Below, one piece after another: positions 57,333 to 64,000 of a stretch of 64,000 bases of DNA. The notes under the pieces were generated by a model, which saw nothing but the letters and a program-made list of their open reading frames with translations, searched no databases and was not told where the DNA came from. The stretch is taken from positions 434,001 to 498,000 of the forward strand of contig JAJTUP010000025.1 in assembly GCA_021399435.1 (NCBI GenBank). Direction: 5' to 3'. Position 1 is the first letter of the stretch. Each line of letters begins with the position of its first letter. Source of the stretch: Diaporthe sp. PMI_573 (taxonomy: Eukaryota; Ascomycota; Sordariomycetes; Diaporthales; Diaporthaceae). The position numbers and the translations under genes were made by a program.

Positions 57333-59684
57333 GCGTTGTAAAGAGAGTAACATTTTTATCTCTGAAGGATTAAGAAGATCACATCTGTCTGGTGGGAAAC
57401 ACAATCCTAAATTTATTTATGGGTGAATACTCATGTCTTCTGCTGCCTAGGGAAACTTGTCAGCGGTGTATATTAAATAAAATAGCCGGAATAGAACAAT
57501 CTCCCCACGATATGGAATCCTTTTCCACGCGAATTCAGAACGAGATTCAAGCGTCGACTTGGTGGGAAGCACTTCAAACGTTCCACATGAATCTATGCAG
57601 AGCTTCACATTTTACTCTAAGCTGAATGGCGTGCGGCGAGGGAAGAAGTAGGTACTGGAATCGAGCTTTGGTCCCTCATTGGAACTCTGCCTTACAATAC
57701 TCTCATATAGGAACTTGTTTCCATCGGTTTATTTCGAGTCAAAGTTTCAAGGTGGGACGGGACGGTGGAAGCTGATCCCTGCAGGGCCGATTGTCCCTGG
57801 AGATTCGGCTTACTAGCCATGAGGGTAGGCGAATTGGAGCTTCTGTAAGCTCTCAAGCAGCCATCTACCACTGTCCCTACCTGGGGCCTTTGAGTCATTA
57901 TGGGTGCCCTTGAATAACATGTTCCTGAATAATGGGTCGATGTTTTTGGCTGCACGTTTGCGAAGCTACCTGCACACACTGGGGAGCGTCGACAGCGGCC
58001 CATTGTTCGGGATAAGGTTAAATTCTGCACTGTGCGTCTCGGAAGCGATGTCCCTCCTTCAGATAATAATGAGATGGCTCTTTGTGGAACAGGCAATATA
58101 CCCTGATTTGATCCATACGAGAATCGAAGGGCCATCCTTGAAGCCTATTGTTCTCGAGTCTTAGCCGATAGGTGCAGCTCAGGGAAAGCTTACATGGCAC
58201 ACTGCGCGGCTCATGCTGCCGACCATTAGCGCGACAGCAACCTCACCCTTTCAACACCCGAAATGTGACGTGCATCTGCCCGCTCATCGAAGGAGTTCAG
58301 GGCAATAAAAGCAAGCGATTTGCATACCGCGGCCATGAACGGAAAGGTTAAAGGTTCTTCATCATTATAATCACCCTTGGGCCTTTATCAGTCTCGGTAT
58401 TCTGCACACTCTGAACATTGGATGTGTCCCGACGGTCAGCATTGCTTAGTGACTGACAGATTCCCATGTCTGACCAGGAAGCGTTGGGTGGGCCGGGCCA
58501 ACTACGAAACCATTCACGGTCAGCACCTGTGGCGACAGAAGCCATGCATCACTGCTGGCTGACCACGGCAGCTTTTGCTGATAACGCCTCATCAGAGAAA
58601 GATCGGTCGATAACAGGCACACATACAGGATGAGGCCACCATGAATACATGACTCGGGTGCCAGCAGTGACTCTCGACTCTGCTCGGATGAATGACATCG
58701 CCATGTCATTGTCAGCTCAAGAGTCGTCGCTGTGGACTTGATGGCTTATACTCCCACTCGACCGACTCCATCTGCCACCGGCTCAAATCATCAGACCATG
58801 ACAGGCCGGGTGGGCGTGGGCGTGGGCGAGGGCGGGGACGGTGGCCTTATCGTGGGGCAACACAGCTGCGCGACTGAGCAGGGAAAGCCGAGCAAGCCTC
58901 AGTGTGAGGACGAATGAGTCTGAGTCGAACGAAGCGCGCATGGCAATTCATTCCCGGCTCCGACTCCGGCATGGAATTTGCACGCTACCAATAAAGTGGT
59001 GCAGACACACACAACACACACACACCAACCTCTCTTTTCCCTTCCGCGGTCTTAAGGCATTGGGACCAAATTGCAGGCACGACAACAAGCTCATCTGTTT
59101 TCACGGACTCAACTCACGGCCAGAGCCGCCCCTCTCATACTATACGCATTCCAGCCGCTGAGACAGGACAATTTTGGGAAACTTGAGTGAAACAGGCCGC
59201 CCGGTGATCAGCCAGGCCGAGCCCAGAAATCCTGACCGCCGTGTGTTGTGTGTGTGTCACTCACGCCACCGAGCCAGGCCACAACGGACGTGAATAGCAC
59301 GAGCCAGCAGGCGAGCAACACGAGAGAGGCGCGAGCGAGGAGTCCAATTAACCGACCAAGCCTCACTCCTCGACCAGCACGGCACACGCCTTGGTCTGGG
59401 CTGGCTCTGGCTGACTGGACATTGAGTTGCCATCTCCCCCACTGGAGTTTGGCCGACCCCCGAGCCAATTGGTCTGCCCCCTTACAGCCGAGATAATGTC
59501 AGCCCCGAGCTTCTTCTTTCTTACTCCCCCTCCCCCTTCATCCCTCTTCCACCTCCATCTTCCATTTCCCCTTCCCCAGCTTCTCATCACTACTCCTCCC
59601 TCTACACTTCTTTTCTCCTGTTTTCATTTCCCACAAAAAACCTCGCCCTCCTCCGTCGTCTAACCTCCCCCTCTCCTGCTGCAG
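57333..59684. other. Gene-poor spacer with a repeat copy
   Basis: 2.35 kb after the pseudogene. Contains repeat copy B (57748-57830) and no supported gene. From about 59500 the plus strand becomes strongly pyrimidine-rich, typical of a leader or intron before the oxidase gene. Confidence 0.5.
57748..57830 (+). repeat. Short dispersed repeat, copy B
   Basis: Matches copy A at 53461-53545 in the same orientation: TCAAGGTGGGACG, GCTGATCCCTGCA and TCGGCTTACTA are shared. The two copies bracket the tRNA, the RIP-like island and the pseudogene. Confidence 0.75.
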
Positions 59685-61158
59685 GCCTTCCCCATCCCCC
59701 TTCAGCACCACCTCAAAGGCCCCCTCACCCCTGGACGGGAATGGCCCCCCACCGCCCTCCAGCATCCTCATCGTCGGGGCGGGCGTCTTCGGGCTGAGCA
59801 CCGCCCTCTCCCTGGCCCGCAACCCGGCCCTGCCCAGCTCGACGAGGATCACCGTCCTCGACCGCTCACCGCAGCCGGGCGTCTTCCCCAGCCGCGACGC
59901 CTCCTCCATCGACACCTCCCGCATCATCCGCGCCGACTACGCAGACCCGGCCTACGCCGCCCTCGCCGCCGAGGCCCAGGAGGTATGGCGCCGGCCTGAC
60001 GGGTGTGGCGCCGACGGCCGCTACAATGAGTGCGGGCTCATCATCACCACCGACGACGCCACCGCCAGGAAGTCGTCGGCGTCGGGGGGCGTCGACTACG
60101 CCCGCTCCTCGTGGGAGAACGTCAAGGCCCTGGCAGCAGACGACCCGACCCTCTCGGCCAAGATCGAGGAGCTCCCCTCCCCCGAAGCCATCCGCGCCGC
60201 CTACGGGACGGGAGGGGGCAACGGCTCCTGGGGGTACATCAACCGCCGGTCCGGGTGGGCCGACGCCGAAGCGTGCATGGACTGGCTTCACGCCCAGGTG
60301 CGGGCCACGGGCCGCGTCAGGTTCATCAACGGGACGGCGGCCTCGCTCGCGTGCAGCACGTTCAACAGGCGCACCCCGCAGGTGCGGGGCGTCAGGCTCA
60401 CAGACGGGTCGGAGCTCACGGCGGACCTGACGGTCCTCGCCACGGGGGCCTGGACGCCCGGGCTGATCGACCTCAGCAGGCGCGCCGTGGCCACGGGCCA
60501 GGTGGTCGCGTACATGGACCTCACGGACGAGGAGCAGGCGTCGCTGGAGGGGATCCCGACGCTCCTGAACCTGTCGACGGGGTACTTCATAATAACCCCG
60601 TCCAACAAGACCCTCAAGGTCGCGCGGCACTCCTACGGCTACCTGAACCCCACCCCCACCCCCACCCCCGCGGGAGGCCAGTCCAAGTCCGTCATCTCAG
60701 CGCCGGCAACACACCTGACCACCCCACCAACACAATCCATCCCGCCAGCGGACGAGGCCGCCCTCCGCGCCGCGATGTGCGAGATGGTTCCCCACCTCCC
60801 GGGGCTGCGCGAAAGGCCCTTCAGGGAGACCAAGCTCTGCTGGTACACCGACACGGTCGACGGCGATTTTATAATCGACTACCACCCGGACTACCGCTCG
60901 CTCTTCCTCGCCACGGGAGGCAGCGGCCACGGCTTCAAGTTCCTGCCCGTCATCGGGGACCACATCGCCGCCACCTTGTTTGGGAACTGCCCGCAGGCCT
61001 TTAGGGGCAAGTGGTCGTTCCGCAAGGACGGGTCTGAGAGGGCCGAGTCCTGGGACAAGGTCGTCACCGCTGACGGGAGTCGCGGTGGCGTGCCTGGGTT
61101 GATTCTGCGGGAAGAGATGGAGAGAAGGGATCTAGGGAAGAGGACGTCACGGTTGTGA
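59685..61158 (+). CDS. Sarcosine/saccharopine-oxidase-like flavoenzyme, 5' end unresolved
   Basis: The coding frame is clear from before 59761 to the stop at 61156-61158 (about 490 residues). FAD motif ILIVGAGVFGLSTALSLAR begins at 59764. DASSIDTSRIIRADYAD follows, typical of fungal amine oxidases of the MSOX/fructosyl-amine group. The motif KLCWYTDT contains the Cys that binds FAD covalently in this family, and ATGGSGHGFKFLP closes the flavin site. Such enzymes oxidise N-methyl or N-alkyl amino acids (sarcosine, pipecolate, saccharopine, fructosyl amino acids) to imines with H2O2. There is no in-frame ATG upstream of the FAD motif; a candidate acceptor (CTGCAG, ending 59684) suggests an upstream exon, perhaps with the ATG at 59496, but no good donor was found. 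Start given is the proposed exon border. Confidence 0.82.
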
Positions 61159-62089
61159 GCTACGAGGGATGGAGGGAACATGTCACAGGTACGTCACAAA
61201 CGAAAAAGAGTTCAGAGCAAAAACTGTTGTGGTATTGACCATGAGTAGCTATCTATCATCGGCTAACCAGATGTCCAGGCGGACCAAAGCGGGAGAGAGT
61301 AAGACACTCAATAAAATGAGTACTAGCCGCCGACCAGGCACGTAAGCCAAAGTCTGAGGTCCACCGGACATGCTGTCAATAGCCCAGAGCGGACAGATGT
61401 TCAGTGAGGTGCCGACTCATGTAACTTGGCAGTCCCATCGAAGGGCTCCAAAAACCAACGAGAACAGCGCGCTCAAATCTGTGGCCTCCTCTGAGGAGTG
61501 CCACAGCGCTGTCAAAAAAACTGATTTCTTTCCTCATCCACACAACACACAGATGTGAGAGCTTGTCATCGGGTAACCTTTTACCGAATACCGATGGGTG
61601 ACGACTGGTGTACGCTCTCTCCGAATCCCCCAAAGCTTGCTCGTAAACACCCATGAGCAGCAACTAAGCTCCGCTGCGACCATTCCAGGACCGCATCATA
61701 ATTATGTTACTTCCGCGTTGGCGCGCTGATTCTCTTCTCGGCGCGCGCGCACCCCAAATCGAGGTGCGATCTATCGTCTTCGAAGTGTAGTAAAAAGGGG
61801 GGTGGGGGAAAAGGTGGGGCAATTTTTGTTTTTCCTTCGCAGTCCTCGTAGTGTAAAGTCCGTACCGACTGTAACCTTCCTTGTCGTAACGCCTATGCAA
61901 TGCTGTAGCAGGAAAAGCAGAACCGAAAAAAAGTGTGGTACAACAAACAGACCAGATGTCGTACTGGCTCAGGGGCCGAGAGCGCAGCAGCCGGGTGTCT
62001 GTTTGGGGTATGCGTCGTGAAATCATGAATGCGCGTAATCTTACAGTTGAAGAGGCGGTTTGGTAGGACGCTAGGTGTGAGATGGTCGA
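61159..62089. other. Convergent intergenic region
   Basis: 931 bp between the ends of the flavoenzyme (+) and TBP (-). Holds 3' UTRs. No gene. Confidence 0.6.
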
Positions 62090-63038
62090 CTAGACCTTGC
62101 GGAAATCTTGCAAGACAGGGTAGATCAGCTCGAAGGCGTGGTAGATCTCGTCTCTAACTTTGGCACCAGTGAGGACGATCTTTCCGCTCACAAAGATCAG
62201 GAGCACGATCTTGGGCTTGACCATGCGGTAGATGAGACCGGGGAACAGCTCTGGCTCGTAGGAGCTGAAGTTGTGGTGGCGAGAGGCCAGACCCTCCAGA
62301 CGGATGGGGAACTTGATATCGCAGGAACCGACAATGTTCTGGATCTTGAAGTCCGTGAACTTCGCGTTGAAGCCTGTTGCGAGGGTGTGTTAGCCACCTG
62401 ATCTCTTCCTGGCCACACCACGAGCAGTTGTGCCTTACCGAGCTTCTGGATGATCCGGGCATACTTGCGGCTGGCAAGCTTGGAGTCATCCTCAGATTTG
62501 GCGCCAGTGACAACCATCTTGCCGCTGGCGAAAATCAGGGCGGTCGTCTTCGGCTCACGAATACGCATGATGACAGCGGCGAACCGCTTGGGATCTATTA
62601 TTCAGGGTGAGTAATCCTGTGGAGCATGTAGACTCCGGATATACTCACTGTACTCAGCGTTGCGAGCATGAAGAGCAATCGTCTTCAGATCCAGACGGCA
62701 GTCCAGGTTGACGGTTGCGACGATGTTCCTTTAAGAATGCGGCATAAGCATCTTTGAGATCATGTCATGTCTGACCATGGGATTATAGCTTACTGGAGAG
62801 TTGGGGTCAGGCCACTGCCGGTTTGCTGCGCACCAGGGGTGGCAGCGGGCGTCGCGGGCGCAACACCGTTGCCGTTGGCAAGCGGAGATCCAGTCGGAGC
62901 ACCATTTGCAGGAGCCTTGAGACCGGCGTCGCCAGGAGGCGTCAACTCGTTGTGGCCAGTGGGGAAGGACAGAGAGCCAGGAGACATGAAGTTCTTGGCC
63001 TGGTTGGCATTGCCAGGGTGGGTTTGAATAGCCTCCAT
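62090..63038 (-). CDS. spt15: TATA-binding protein (TBP)
   Basis: Four exons: 62794-63038, 62649-62728, 62439-62594 and 62090-62373; introns 62729-62793 (65 bp), 62595-62648 (54 bp) and 62374-62438 (65 bp), all with good donors (GTAAGC, GTGAGT, GTAAGG). Protein 254 residues. A short Gly/Pro/Ala-rich N-terminus precedes the two pseudo-symmetric TBP repeats: [20 protein letters not shown] with [17 protein letters not shown] and [15 protein letters not shown], then [18 protein letters not shown] with [29 protein letters not shown] and the final [14 protein letters not shown]. It binds the TATA box as part of TFIID (and SL1/TFIIIB). Start: ATG at 63038; the longer frame upstream opens only with TTG. 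Highly conserved, so confidence is very high. Confidence 0.97.
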
Positions 63039-64000
63039 GGTTGCGACTTTCGACTCTGTCAACGTGGCAGATGATGGGACAAGATGACCGAGCAGATCTG
63101 GAACGGGAAGCTATGTTAGTACAGGAGTCGATCAAATGGTTACACATATGTTGATAAGTCTGAGGGTGGGCAGCGCGCGGTATTCGTGGGAGAACATCAT
63201 GGACAAGAGGCAAATGGAGAAATCGCCCCTTGTTCTTTTCTACGGTGGCAAGCGAAGTTGACGAATGTGATAGGGCGGGCAGGCTGTGTTGATCGGGTGA
63301 CTCGGGGGACAATGCCATTGCGGCAACTGTCCCACTCATCCCCACGACGGAAAGGTTTCCCTCACGACGGTCCTCAGGGAAGACGCGGTGACGTACCAAA
63401 TGTGGGAGAAGAACAAGTCAATGTCTCCCCTACAGCGACTGCTCACGACAACGACGACACGAGGTGCACGGTGGCAGGCGGATTCTTCGTAGTCGGTACT
63501 GTCCACGAGACTGCGTCTGCGGTGCGATGCGATGCGGTGCAAGGCGCTTGATAGCTTCGTCGGTCGAGTGTATCGAGAGATGACTAGACTTGACGGCGAC
63601 GAAGATTCGATGCGATGCGGTGCGACGCGACGCGACGGTGCAGGTGTGCGGTGTGTGTGTGACGTAATACCAACGACTCGAATCGCTGCGCGCGACTTGG
63701 CTTGGACTGGTTTTCAGGTACGGAAATGAGGATTCTATTCTCTTTTTTTTCTTTCTGTCTTCTCGTTCTCTTCAGGTACACAGAGAGCACTGTGCACTGT
63801 GCAACAGGTCCTGGGGCCTTGACTCGGGGTCTCGAGAGAGAGAGAAGAGGGAGGAAGGCGAGCCTTAATAGGTCGGCAGGGCAACAAAGGTCGACCTGGA
63901 GGATGGGGTCCTTTATGGCCAAGGACGGATTAGGAAAAAAGAGGAGAGGGTGCGCACACACACAAGCGCGTCCAGGGATAGGGCAAAGGAAAGAGGAGTG
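63039..64000. promoter_or_regulatory. TBP leader and promoter
   Basis: 962 bp to the right edge. No supported gene. Contains GATGC/GACGC pentamer tracts at 63520-63540 and 63606-63637. Confidence 0.5.
63520..63637. repeat. GATGC/GACGC pentamer tracts upstream of TBP
   Basis: Two tracts (63520-63540 and 63606-63637) of GGTGC, GATGC and GACGC units. The same unit is found upstream of the copper-fist gene at 48270-48297. Confidence 0.65.

Noticed and set aside
59866..60630. Long minus-strand open frame opposite the flavoenzyme
   Set aside because: Antisense shadow of a GC-rich gene with strong family motifs on the plus strand.

Overview
The window is nuclear DNA of a filamentous ascomycete (Pezizomycotina; Sordariomycete-like by gene style, which is inference). 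Support: genes are split by 54-126 bp introns with GTRNGT-type donors and CTRAY branch sites; there are Zn2Cys6 and copper-fist regulators, HET-domain and NACHT (NLR-like) genes, and an AT-rich, TpA-rich island of the kind left by repeat-induced point mutation (RIP). Splice models were built by hand from donor, branch and acceptor motifs and by checking that reading frames close.

Left part (0-23.4 kb): the 3' end of a DUF7580-like gene, an MFS (DHA1) exporter, a NACHT-domain protein, and then a run of small-molecule enzymes: a 2,3-dihydroxybenzoate/salicylate-type decarboxylase, an FMO/Baeyer-Villiger-like monooxygenase, an SDR oxidoreductase, a two-domain dienelactone-hydrolase-like plus NTF2/SnoaL-like protein, a Zn2Cys6 regulator, a salicylate-hydroxylase-type FAD monooxygenase and a berberine-bridge-type FAD oxidase. 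No PKS, NRPS or terpene synthase is present. The set looks like a regulated cluster for breaking down or modifying an aromatic acid. Two divergent gene pairs (SDR/hydrolase and regulator/monooxygenase) have promoter regions holding paired CGG triplets.

Middle (23.4-45.5 kb): a secreted GH1 glycosidase, a HET-domain gene with two micro-exons and an in-frame TAA (or a 72-bp intron), a secreted GH92 alpha-mannosidase, two head-to-head four-span membrane protein genes separated by a long intergenic region, an EFM7-type methyltransferase, and an RS-rich nuclear protein.

Right (45.5-64 kb): a copper-fist transcription factor whose first exon encodes only 12 residues before a 450-bp intron, a PrsW-like intramembrane protease, the U2 snRNP-associated SR140 homologue, an intron-containing tRNA-Trp followed by a RIP-like AT island, a decayed NACHT-family pseudogene that has lost its NTPase core, a sarcosine/saccharopine-oxidase-like flavoenzyme with an unresolved start, and TATA-binding protein. 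A diverged ~80-bp direct repeat flanks the tRNA and pseudogene segment.
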